From Thermoanaerobacterium sp. RBIITD (lineage in GTDB: Bacteria; Bacillota; Thermoanaerobacteria; Thermoanaerobacterales; Thermoanaerobacteraceae), in the NCBI RefSeq assembly GCF_900205865.1, contig NZ_LT906662.1:310001-374000 (forward strand): DNA of 64,000 bases. The letters are read 5' to 3'. Below the pieces are notes generated by a model. It worked only from the letters and a program-made list of their open reading frames with translations. It ran no database searches and was not told the DNA's origin. Position numbers and translations under genes: made by a program. Position 1 is the first letter of the stretch; every line of letters begins with the position of its first letter. Below are positions 55,090 to 63,577 of this stretch, one piece after another.

Positions 55090-56275
55090 ACACTAAATCA
55101 GCATTTTCAGTAATTCTGGCCATAAGCTCTTTTATGATTCGATATCTCTCTATTTTTTGAATATATCCTTATCTCAAAAGGAGTAGCACATTAACTGTTA
55201 CTTCATACCCGGCAAAATCCAGTGGCACTGAATACCTGTTTGCATCAAAATGTATTAAACCGTCACTATTAACTTTGATCTGTAATTTTACTGCCGTATC
55301 ATACGGTGTTACCGGCAATGAAGCCAAGGCTTTTTGTTCTTCTAAAGATGATAATTCCAATAGTTTATGCATTTTTCTCTGAGTTTTTGATTTTATTCTT
55401 TTCATGTTCCTACTTCCGGTATGAGGACTAATACGTCCGTATAAATCGTACCAATCCTTCTACAAGGCCTTTCTCATGACCCTGGCTTCTATTGCAGTAT
55501 GTACTCTCAAAAGCAAAATGGCTTTTAATGCTTTGAAATTTTTTTATTCGTCACTTACGTATTTTCCCCAGCTTTCTTTTGCAGCTATTTTGAGATTGTT
55601 GTATACCAACCTCTTTAGCACTCCGCCGGAAAACTCAAATGCTTTTATATGGCCATCTAAAAAAGCCTCCTTTCTTTCTATGGGATATGATTTTACAAAT
55701 GGCGCACAACTGGCACATAGTCTGGTACAGAAGAGATGAACTTTTACCTCCTTTCCGTTTATTTTGAAAACCGCTTGTCTCCAATCTACTTGCATTGCTT
55801 CACCGTAATCAAATCCTAGTGGGGTATATGATTCTTTTTTCTTGCTCTTGATTTCGCGTGCAAGTTGCCTTATGGTGAATTCTCTATCTTTAAAGTCATA
55901 TTCTTCAACGAGTCTATGATATATGCGTCTTGCCATGTGCCTCTGTTTCTCAGGGGCAGATTCATCTTCTGTGAGCCATTTTTAACTATCGGTCTTACCG
56001 GACCTGTCACCGGAGAACTAAATACCTTTTTTGTAATTGCCATAGCATATGTTCCCCATTGGAATCTTTTCTAACTGTATTCCTGAATATTTCCAATTTT
56101 TTACTATAGCCCTTTGTAACAGCCCTTCTCTTTCGTACACAAATCTGATATACTGGTATGGTCCACATTAATAATTCCTTTCAACCTACTATATCATAGT
56201 GGTTTCCCAGTTCTATAATACAGGATTTTTGAATAATGTGTATCACTTTTTTATCATCACTGGTACTTTATTTGG
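55090..56275 (-). mobile_element. IS21-family insertion sequence remnant (istA)
   Basis: Broken istA frames: VKKWLTEDESAPEKQ-like start, then MARRIYHRLVEEYDFKDREF and YTPLGFDYGEAMQVDWRQA (DDE domain, first Asp) at 55544-55936. A second frame at 55169-55405 (YDTAVKLQIKV, FDANRYSVPLDFAGYEVTV) continues in another frame as PFEIRIYSKNREISNHKRAY to near 55095. The left end carries CACTTTTTTATCATCACTGG near 56242, typical of IS21 multiple terminal repeats. No istB remains. It lies between the SIR2-like gene and the NACHT gene. Confidence 0.8.
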
Positions 56276-56335
56276 CTCAATTTTATTTTAGCATTTATAG
56301 CTGGTTTAATGTTACATCTATTGATTATCTCAGAT

Positions 56336-57637
56336 TTAACCTATTAATTCTAATTCAGAAAGATAAATTTCGTTTGCATAAGCATCAATAATTATTATAT
56401 TATCAGCCTTCAACGCTCTTTTACCTGATAAATTAAATTCAGTAAAATTATATTCATTAACTCTATATATGTTTTCTATTGAAGGTATTATCCTTTTAAA
56501 TGATGGATTAACAATAATAACTTGTTTATTTTTATTTTCTCTTAAAATATCATTTATATGTTCGTCTGCACTTGAAAAAGAATATCCAACAATAATTATT
56601 CTATCCGACTTATTAATAATGGTCTTTCCTTTATACCATTTGTCTAAAAATTGCGTTGAAATTACAGGTTTTAATTTTAGCGGTGGAATTATTGAAGGAA
56701 TAAAATATATTTCTTTTTCAAAATCAAAATTGATATTTTGTTCTAAAAAGTCAAGAATATCATCAATATCTTTAAATTGAGATTGTTCAATTGGTAAAGT
56801 ATTCCTATTATCTAGCCGTATATACTCATCACAAGAACCATGAAAATATATTGAATTTTCATGGCATTTCTTTAAAAAAGATGTATAATTAAATGTTATT
56901 ACATTCCACTTTTTTGGTATCTTGCTATAAAACGGTATCTCATTTATATTTATATCAATAGTTAACTCTTTCCATGACAAGTAAGACCATAATATCCATG
57001 ATATATAAATATATTTTTTGATGTCAGATTTCTTTTTTGTATAAAAACCTATAAATGTATCAACCAACAATTTTTCAAAATCTAAGAATTCATTTATCAG
57101 TAAATTATATAACATTTCATCATTAGAATCATTACTTTTCGTTTTTAAACCTATACTCTCTTCTAATAATCTAACTAACATTTTTTTAAAAGCATCTGTA
57201 AATGTAAAGTACTTTAAGTCTAATAAATTATTATCTGTTATATCTATCAATTCCTCTTCCGTAAACAATTCTCTTATTATTTCAATTGTTTCTTCATCAA
57301 TATAATTTCCTCTTTTTATATTACTTAACTTAGTTGAAATATTATAAAGTAATTTTATTCTTAGTGTTTCTCTATTAATACTTAATTCTTTCAATTTTTT
57401 AGCTAATTTATCATTCCCATCAACATCAGAATATAAAATGGATTCAATACCATCTTTTATTAAACTTCGGAAAGAAAATCTCATATTAGGTAGCTTTCCC
57501 CTTAAACACTCAGATATTTGTTTCCCCTGATTTTCAGTAAATTTTACTAATTCTGGTATTAATTCATTAGCAAGAGGCATATTCAAGCCTTCTGTTTTTT
57601 CTACGCCAGCGCCAATTATTAGTACTGAGTTACTCAT
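56336..57637 (-). CDS. SIR2-like domain protein (candidate NADase effector)
   Basis: 433 residues. A Rossmann-type nucleotide loop opens the protein (VLIIGAGVEKTEGLNMPLAN). Later SIR2-family pieces are NVITFNYTSFLKK, IYFHGSCDEY (catalytic-His-like motif) and RIIIVGYSFSSADEHINDIL. SIR2-like domains in bacterial defence proteins usually hydrolyse NAD+ during abortive infection. It overlaps the upstream 175-residue gene by four bases, so they form one unit. No sensor domain or transmembrane segment is seen in it; the middle ~200 residues are helical. Family assignment moderate to good; activity inferred. Confidence 0.75.
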   Translation of the reverse strand: MSNSVLIIGAGVEKTEGLNMPLANELIPELVKFTENQGKQISECLRGKLPNMRFSFRSLIKDGIESILYSDVDGNDKLAKKLKELSINRETLRIKLLYNISTKLSNIKRGNYIDEETIEIIRELFTEEELIDITDNNLLDLKYFTFTDAFKKMLVRLLEESIGLKTKSNDSNDEMLYNLLINEFLDFEKLLVDTFIGFYTKKKSDIKKYIYISWILWSYLSWKELTIDININEIPFYSKIPKKWNVITFNYTSFLKKCHENSIYFHGSCDEYIRLDNRNTLPIEQSQFKDIDDILDFLEQNINFDFEKEIYFIPSIIPPLKLKPVISTQFLDKWYKGKTIINKSDRIIIVGYSFSSADEHINDILRENKNKQVIIVNPSFKRIIPSIENIYRVNEYNFTEFNLSGKRALKADNIIIIDAYANEIYLSELELIG

Positions 57638-58161
57638 TTTTTCCCTCCTTTAGATAAAAAACACCCTTCTCCAATAGGAATATCATTATACCATACAACA
57701 ATATCATCATATTTCGATATATTTCTAATAGGTTCTTCCAGTTTAGAACGATATGCTTTAAGATACTCAAAAAATTGTATTAATTTTGTTTTTTCTACTC
57801 GCTTTTCAAAACCGAGATTTTCAAAATCATCGCTAAGGTTCATATCACTAGATTTTGTGTCATTAGCTATATCCATTGACTCTTGATCTTGGATTCTTGG
57901 AGTTGTTTCATCAATTGACTCTATACTATTTCTCTCTTCATCAAATAATTTTATAAGAGTTTTTGTAGTAATATTCTCAGCTATATCTGGCACATTATCC
58001 GTCAAATAATCCATAAATTCTTTTACATTCGGTTCTTTTTTAAGATTAAAACTCAAAATAAAATATTCATGTATTAACTTTTTTACTCTACTATTAATAT
58101 CTAATCTTACTGTAACATCTTGTGAAACTTCAGGTGATTTTTCACTATATTGATTCCACAT
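57634..58161 (-). CDS. Small acidic protein, partner of the SIR2-like gene
   Basis: 175 residues, not recognised. The N-terminal part (VRLDINSRVKKLIHEYFILS and EPNVKEFMDYLTDN) looks like a helical domain; the middle (about 90-125) is Asp/Ser/Glu-rich and likely disordered; the C-terminal part is helical (KTKLIQFFEYLKAYRSKLEE) followed by DDIVVWYNDIPIGEGCF. Its stop overlaps the SIR2-like ATG, so it is likely its regulator, sensor or inhibitor (inference). The ribosome binding site is poor (AAAGGGG far upstream). Confidence 0.6.
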   Translation of the reverse strand: MWNQYSEKSPEVSQDVTVRLDINSRVKKLIHEYFILSFNLKKEPNVKEFMDYLTDNVPDIAENITTKTLIKLFDEERNSIESIDETTPRIQDQESMDIANDTKSSDMNLSDDFENLGFEKRVEKTKLIQFFEYLKAYRSKLEEPIRNISKYDDIVVWYNDIPIGEGCFLSKGGKK

Positions 58162-58310
58162 ATATTATGAAAAACCCCTTTCACTAAAATTACTTCCTTC
58201 ATACCTACATAAACTTCAATGCTAAAATTTATACACATCTCCATTTCAATAGCCTTCTATGGTATTTGAAACAAAACTTATTATAAACCGTATTTTTAAC
58301 AAAAGGAATC

Positions 58311-58481
58311 CTTGTCGTTTTCGTTTTTTTCGTAAAGCCTCTCTACAGATGTCCAGTTTCCCACATCATCCCAGCCAAAATTGCCAGGCACCACATAGAC
58401 ATTTTGAGCTTTCTCCATCACGCCATAATTCATCGATATGCTCTCAAGTTTTGAATACTCTTCGCACAATATCTGTTCTAT
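58311..58481 (-). pseudogene. Fragment of manC
   Basis: Matches 62500-62655 of the intact gene (shared GATGTCCAG, ACATCATCCCAGCC, GGCACCACATA and GCTCTCAAGTTTTGAATA with few changes), that is codons for DDVGSW and neighbours and LESISIDYGIMEKA. It ends abruptly at the truncated cmr1 gene. Confidence 0.85.
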
Positions 58482-58798
58482 TTAACATTTTCAATAATTT
58501 CTAATCTAAACCTACTTCCCCATTTAGTCACTCCAAATACTTGACAAACATCGCACAAACCAGAATCCCGTAACGTCTGACGCAAAGTTACAGCAGTGGA
58601 ATCGCAATAGTCTTTGTCACTAAAACTACATTTATCACGTTCATTTAAATTGCAAACTTTTCCACCTACACCACGAACAAAAACCTCAGACAACCAACGC
58701 ATACTGCCAATAATTCCAGCTTCCTGAATATGGTCTATCTCACTAGGATGAATTCCACCGGTCCACAAATGAGTAAGAGTAGTTAACTTCAATTCCAT
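58478..58798 (-). pseudogene. cmr1: Cmr1 (type III-B CRISPR RAMP), C-terminally truncated
   Basis: From the ATG at 58798 (AAAGGAG upstream) the frame gives 106 residues that match the start of Cmr1: MELKLTTLTHLWTGGIHPSE, GIIGSMRWLSEVFVRGVGG and CDVCQVFGVTKWGSRFRLEI. Complete Cmr1 proteins are 250-400 residues or longer; here the gene breaks after the first RAMP elements and continues into a manC scrap. No other cmr gene is in the window, so this is the relic of a lost type III-B system. Confidence 0.8.
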
Positions 58799-58995
58799 AA
58801 CAAATTTCTCCTTTTTAAAAAATCTCAATGGAAGAGTACAAAGAAATCTTACTAAACAATATTTAATTTCTAATTTGCATAAGAACACTTGTAAAGTATA
58901 TTCGATCTGGGTACTTATCATCAGAATAAGATTGGATTCGTTTCTGTATAAATTCATCATTTAGTTAAAAGTTAAATTTAACCAAAGACCATCAA

Positions 58996-59405
58996 TTAAT
59001 TTTGATGAAACTCTGCATATTTTTCACTTTCAAATTTTTTAATCATACAACAAACTTTTCTTGTAGGGAAGATCCCAAAACGATAAAGTGCACTTTCAAG
59101 CCTTTTAGAAGAAAAAGCTTTTTCTAATTCGCTTTTACTTGTTCCTCCTGACTTTACCTCAACGATAAAAGCTAAGTTACGCTTATAAATATCTATACCC
59201 CAATCAAAAAATTTTTCTTTATCCCAATCTTGGTTTTGTCCACCAATTTTTTCATAAACATCAGAAAATCTAATTGCCTCAAGTCAGAATCTGCAGTCCC
59301 CCTTTGCTCTCCTTCTCTTAAATTATGTAAGACAAAGTTTTGCAATAAGAAAAATCCATTAAATCGAAGATACCAGTATGTCAATTCTTCGGCAAAATTG
59401 TTCAT
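58996..59405 (-). pseudogene. Frameshifted PD-(D/E)xK-like nuclease gene
   Basis: From ATG 59405: NNFAEELTYWYLRFNGFFLL, REGEQRGTADSDL, then a frame change near 59280 into AIRFSDVYEKIGG, FFDWGIDIYKRNL, AFIVEVKSGGTSKSELEKAF and a stop at 58996. The acidic DSD and the E-x-K in VEVKSG resemble a PD-(D/E)xK nuclease core in a roughly 135-residue protein. One base gain or loss would restore the frame. Its neighbour is the cmr1 relic. Family beyond the fold is unknown. Confidence 0.65.
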
Positions 59406-59489
59406 CTACCTCATCCCTAAATTAAAAATCACATACTATTCATCTGTCATTTACTAAATATTTCGACATGTTTCGTTAAAAAATATATT

Positions 59490-59905
59490 ATAAATACTCG
59501 CTATTTTTTTCCTTCAACTCCTGCAATATATCTCTCTCGCATTCTGCGATTTATTTTTCGAGCATATTTATAATACATCTTCTCTGTCTACGATTATTAC
59601 ATCTTCTATGCCAAGTGTTGCAATGAGTTTATCACTTCCTGTTATGATGCATTTCTTTGTATCAATGCTTACGACATTGCCTTTTATGACGTTGCCGTTG
59701 TCGTCTTTTTCGTACAATCTCTCCATTGATGTCCAGCTTCCTACATCATCCCCTCCAAAATCCCATTGCCATACAAAAACACAAAATCATTTTTGCCTTT
59801 TGATTTATTGCCAAACTATTTCCAGTTCTGGTCTCATAAGGCAAAGCCCTTTTTTAATATTCCTTTGGTATTGTTAAGTCTTCCATATGAACATGCTGCT
59901 TTTTA
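59490..59905 (-). pseudogene. Decayed 3' copy of manC
   Basis: Follows the intact manC end (62285-62545) closely: CTGTGTCTACGATTATTACA-like text, ATGAGTTTATCACTTCCTG, CATTGCCTTTTATGACGTTG and the ATTGATGTCCAGCTTCC block. After a divergent part it resumes at GTCTTCCATATGAACATGCT (manC 62745-62765). It runs up to the 3' end of the htrA gene. Numerous indels make it non-functional. Confidence 0.85.
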
Positions 59906-61075
59906 AATTTTTCTAAATTTACCACTTAAGATTTTCAATTGGTCATTTTCATAACCTATATCGTATGTACACATATAAAGACTTGTCACAACAGTATCTT
60001 GACCAGTGAGTTCCTGAGCTTCTATTGTTATAGTAACTTCTACATGATTATTATCTTTGTAATTAGATATAATGTTTTGAATATTAACATATTCTGTTCT
60101 AAGATAGCCATTTCGAAAATCTTGATATGTTGTTCCGCTTTGCCAATCACTGCCTAAAAGTGAATATGCGGTAACATAATCCTGCGAATTGATGCATTGA
60201 TAAAAATACTGAACTAAAGCTTCGGCTTCTTCTTTAATAGATTGACCATTATCAAGTTGCTCTGTAGAATCAACGGCATATTCATTTGTCTGAGGTTTTG
60301 ATGGATTTTTCGCCCAATTCTCCACAAGTGGTAATACTTGATTTATGGGTATGGAGAAACCTATTACCCCTTCAATAGTCCCGGCTGAATTTACTCCTAG
60401 AACCTCTCCTGTATTTTGATCCAATAGTGGGCCTCCACTACTACCAGGCGATATAGGAGCTGATATCTGATATACCCCTTTGTACACATATGGTGCAATT
60501 GTAAAATCTCTGTCAACACCGCTTATTATTCCCGTCGTAACTGTATTCTGTAACCCCAGTGGACTTCCCATGGCAATGACAGGATCGCCGACTTCCCCTT
60601 TTCTCGATGATATTTTAACAGGAGTTCTTCCTGCCAGTCCAGGTACATTTATTAAAGCTACATCTATATCTTCACCCTTGCCTATGACTGTACCGTTATA
60701 TTCCTTTCCATCATATGTTTTTACTTTTACTGTAGAAGCACCACTAACTACATGAGCATTTGTTATGATATCGCCATTAGTGTCGTATAAAAATCCAGAA
60801 CCTGTTACCATATCGCCTCCATCGTTGACCTCGATGTACATAACTTTTTCCTGATTATCAGATATTATAGACTTAATGCTAGTTTGTTTTGAATCTTTTG
60901 TTTGTGAACTTTTTATAGCGTTATATTGGCCTAATTTTGAGTTACCTGTAATTACTTGTTGATGAAATTCTTTGTTAATATAATTAAATGCAACAAGTCC
61001 AATTTCTATTATCAGAATTGTTATAAGTAAATTAATAATTAAAGAATTTTTAGAATCTTTTTTTGTCTCTCCCAT
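59903..61075 (-). CDS. HtrA/DegP-like trypsin-type serine protease
   Basis: 390 residues. One N-terminal membrane helix (residues about 13-32) anchors it with the protease outside the cell membrane. S1C catalytic triad: His108 in TNAHVV, Asp138 in EDIDVAL, Ser213 in PGSSGGP. No PDZ domain follows; instead residues about 275-390 form an NTF2-like or cystatin-like domain (ALVQYFYQCINSQDYVTAYS, LTGQDTVVTSLY). It degrades or senses misfolded exported proteins. It follows the zinc-ribbon/TPR gene by 15 bases. The absence of PDZ is unusual for HtrA but known in Firmicutes variants. Confidence 0.9.
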   Translation of the reverse strand: MGETKKDSKNSLIINLLITILIIEIGLVAFNYINKEFHQQVITGNSKLGQYNAIKSSQTKDSKQTSIKSIISDNQEKVMYIEVNDGGDMVTGSGFLYDTNGDIITNAHVVSGASTVKVKTYDGKEYNGTVIGKGEDIDVALINVPGLAGRTPVKISSRKGEVGDPVIAMGSPLGLQNTVTTGIISGVDRDFTIAPYVYKGVYQISAPISPGSSGGPLLDQNTGEVLGVNSAGTIEGVIGFSIPINQVLPLVENWAKNPSKPQTNEYAVDSTEQLDNGQSIKEEAEALVQYFYQCINSQDYVTAYSLLGSDWQSGTTYQDFRNGYLRTEYVNIQNIISNYKDNNHVEVTITIEAQELTGQDTVVTSLYMCTYDIGYENDQLKILSGKFRKI

Positions 61076-61090
61076 GCTTGTTTGCCCCTT

Positions 61091-62230
61091 TTAATCAATA
61101 TACCAGTTTACCCCAGTTATTTTTATATGATCAGCATTTGAAAGCCCATAGTGTATATTGGAAAAACTTCCTTTTTGCAATGGTGACAAATAAACTGGAT
61201 ATACATATGTATTGCCATCTCCAATAGTATTTCCATTTGCATCATATATTGCATAATAAATTTCTACTTCATATATAGGTTTTGTGGCTACATTTTTAAT
61301 TTCTCCTTCTATCACAAAATCCCCATAACCATTGATGTAATTTTTAACATTTAATACGCTGACTGCATTGGTCCTGTTCATGGCATCTTCTTTGGCTGCA
61401 GAAATCATAGCTTGCTGCATTCTCTGTGCTTCTGCGTTTTCAAAAGCAGTTTTCTGATCTACTATAGTTTTTTTAAATGAAATAAGTTTAGCATTTGAAC
61501 TATCGTATTGCATAGCTTTTTCTATCACTTTTAATGCTTCATTAAACTGTTTATCCTTTAACAACTCATTGGCATTTGAGTAAGCCATATTGGCAATTTT
61601 CTGACGTATTAATTTATCTATATTCTTTGCATCTGGACTATCTATATAGCTTAATCTAGACAATGCATCAGCCAACTCATCAATTGTATTTTTGTTTTTG
61701 GCATCATCATACAGTTGTTTTACTTCTACCTGTGTTTTATACTTTTTGCTGAGATTAGAAAGCATGTCAAAATACTCACCACTTCGACCTTCAAGGTCTT
61801 TATCAACTGCAGAAATGGATTTTAATGCTAAATCAAATTTTTTATCATCAGCATACTTATTAGCTGTTTCTAATTTTTCATATACCGTTTTGCCAAAATT
61901 TATTAAAGCCAGGTCTTGTTGTAATACTTTATGATTAGGGCGCAAAGCCAAACCCTTTTTAGCAAAATTTAATGCAGTATCAAAATTCCCCTGTAAAGCC
62001 ATATCTTCCGCTTTTGCCCGTATTTCTTCCACTTTCTTATTGACACCTATTTCATAGAAAAAATAAAAAGTTACCGCTATGGCAACCATTATGGCAAAAC
62101 TAAAAGGAATGAGCCAATATCTTTTATTTGAAGTTTTTGCTTCTTTAGATGTATTATCCACTAATGCTCCACAGTAAGGACAGATATGAAGATTGTCTCC
62201 CATTTTATAGCCGCAATTCTTGCAGTACAT
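61091..62230 (-). CDS. Zinc-ribbon, membrane-anchored TPR and FxLYD-type protein
   Basis: 379 residues. It opens with a zinc ribbon (CKNCGYK...CPYCG, residues 3-20), then a membrane helix (about 39-60, YWLIPFSFAIMVAIAVTFYF). Extracellular TPR-like repeats follow (ALQGNFDTALNFAKKGLALR, DDKKFDLALKSI, LKDKQFNEALKVIEKAMQYD). The C-terminal ~90 residues resemble the FxLYD domain (VLNVKNYINGYGDFVIEGEI, KPIYEVEIYYAIYD). A structural or regulatory envelope protein, likely cotranscribed with the HtrA protease. RBS GGGGAGG precedes the ATG. Confidence 0.82.
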   Translation of the reverse strand: MYCKNCGYKMGDNLHICPYCGALVDNTSKEAKTSNKRYWLIPFSFAIMVAIAVTFYFFYEIGVNKKVEEIRAKAEDMALQGNFDTALNFAKKGLALRPNHKVLQQDLALINFGKTVYEKLETANKYADDKKFDLALKSISAVDKDLEGRSGEYFDMLSNLSKKYKTQVEVKQLYDDAKNKNTIDELADALSRLSYIDSPDAKNIDKLIRQKIANMAYSNANELLKDKQFNEALKVIEKAMQYDSSNAKLISFKKTIVDQKTAFENAEAQRMQQAMISAAKEDAMNRTNAVSVLNVKNYINGYGDFVIEGEIKNVATKPIYEVEIYYAIYDANGNTIGDGNTYVYPVYLSPLQKGSFSNIHYGLSNADHIKITGVNWYID

Positions 62231-62284
62231 AAATGTCCTCCCCTTCTAGTCAAAAAATCCCTTTTTAAAAATAATTATATATTT

Positions 62285-63358
62285 TTACAAATACTCCGCC
62301 TTCTTCTTTTTCAATTCCTTCAATACTTCTTTCACATTTTGCGCTTTATCTTTTGAACATATTAAAAGTGCGTCTTCTGTGTCTACGATTATTACATCTT
62401 CTATACCGAGTATAGCAATGAGTTTATCGCTTCCTGTTATGATGCATTTCTTTGTGTCTACGCTTACGACATTGCCTTTTATGACGTTGCCATTCTCATC
62501 TTTTTCGTATAATCTTTCTATTGATGTCCAGCTTCCTACATCGTCCCAACCAAAGTCTCCTGGCACTACATATACATTCTTGGCCTTTTCCATTATGCCG
62601 TAATCTATCGATATGCTTTCAAGTTTTGAATATTCCTCGTATAAGATTTTCTCTATCTCATCTGAATCAAAGTTTTCCTTTATAACATTTAATGCACTGT
62701 ATAATTGTGGCATATTTTCTTTTATCACATTTAGTATTGTAGATGTCTTCCAGATGAACATGCCGCTATTCCATAAATAGTCTCCGCTTTCTACATATTT
62801 CACTGCTGTATCATGATCTGGCTTTTCTACGAATCTTTCTACTTTGTGTACAGGATTGTTATGAAATATCTCATTTGTAATCTTCTTAAAGTTTATATAT
62901 CCGTATCCTGTCTCCGGATGCAGCGGCTTTATGCCTATTGTGACAAGATTATTAACTGATTTTGCTTTCTCTATTGCTGTTTTCAATACTTCCAAATAGG
63001 CTTCTTCATCTTTTATTACGTGATCTGATGGCACTACTACCATGATAGAATCTCTATCAAGCCTTTCTGTATGTATGGCTGCAAGACCTATGCAAGCTGC
63101 TGTATTTTTTCCCATAGGCTCTATCAATATATTTTCTGTCGGAAGCTCTGGTATCTGGTCGCTAATCAAACCTGCATAATCTATGTTTGTAACAACAAAA
63201 ATATTTTCAATTGGCATAAGTCTCTTTAGCCTATCTACCGTCTGCTGAATCATGGTTTTATCACCATATAGCTTTAAAAACTGCTTTGGCATCTTTATCC
63301 TGCTTTTGGGCCAAAACCTTTCGCCCTTTCCCCCTGCCATGATTACACCTGTTATCAT
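62285..63358 (-). CDS. manC: Mannose-1-phosphate guanylyltransferase
   Basis: 357 residues from ATG 63358, which lies 7 bases after AGAGGTGG; the longer frame to 63376 starts inside this ribosome binding site. Nucleotidyltransferase signature GVIMAGGKGERFWPKSRIKM (GTP loop), VVPSDHVI, GYGYI and FVEKPD, then WNSGMFIWK and the DDVGSW motif. It makes GDP-mannose from mannose-1-phosphate and GTP for surface polysaccharides. The isomerase domain of bifunctional ManC is absent, as in most Firmicutes enzymes. Three partial copies exist at 22374, 58311 and 59490. Confidence 0.94.
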   Translation of the reverse strand: MITGVIMAGGKGERFWPKSRIKMPKQFLKLYGDKTMIQQTVDRLKRLMPIENIFVVTNIDYAGLISDQIPELPTENILIEPMGKNTAACIGLAAIHTERLDRDSIMVVVPSDHVIKDEEAYLEVLKTAIEKAKSVNNLVTIGIKPLHPETGYGYINFKKITNEIFHNNPVHKVERFVEKPDHDTAVKYVESGDYLWNSGMFIWKTSTILNVIKENMPQLYSALNVIKENFDSDEIEKILYEEYSKLESISIDYGIMEKAKNVYVVPGDFGWDDVGSWTSIERLYEKDENGNVIKGNVVSVDTKKCIITGSDKLIAILGIEDVIIVDTEDALLICSKDKAQNVKEVLKELKKKKAEYL

Positions 63359-63428
63359 ATGTGCACCACCTCTCAATATTTTTTATTTCAATTTCTCAAT
63401 CACTCTGACAAAGCTATATTTTTCTCTG

Positions 63429-63520
63429 TTACAGCACTTCTTCAAAAGCATTTTTTCTATAATATTCTATTATCTCTTTTAATCCATGTTTTAGCCGACA
63501 TTCCAGTTTTCAGCCAAGAA
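63429..63520 (-). pseudogene. Possible 3' scrap of a nucleotide-sugar epimerase/dehydratase gene
   Basis: The frame ending at TAA 63429-63431 reads LKHGLKEIIEYYRK then NAFEEVL, which resembles the C-terminal end of NAD-dependent sugar-nucleotide epimerases; a preceding LGWK-like piece is in another frame. Short, so uncertain. Confidence 0.35.
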
Positions 63521-63577
63521 TATGTTTTTTTATTATCAAGGTTTCATTTACTGTATACATACTACCATCTAAGTATT

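Noticed and set aside
55073-55168. A 32-codon open stretch overlapping the NACHT start, at first taken as the C-terminus of a gene interrupted by IS21
   Set aside because: In another frame the same DNA encodes PFEIRIYSKNREISNHKRAY, the expected continuation of the IS21 transposase, so it belongs to the IS remnant.
59193-59405. A complete 70-residue protein
   Set aside because: Its last 28 residues come from a frameshift; the alternative frame continues the nuclease-like sequence to 58996.
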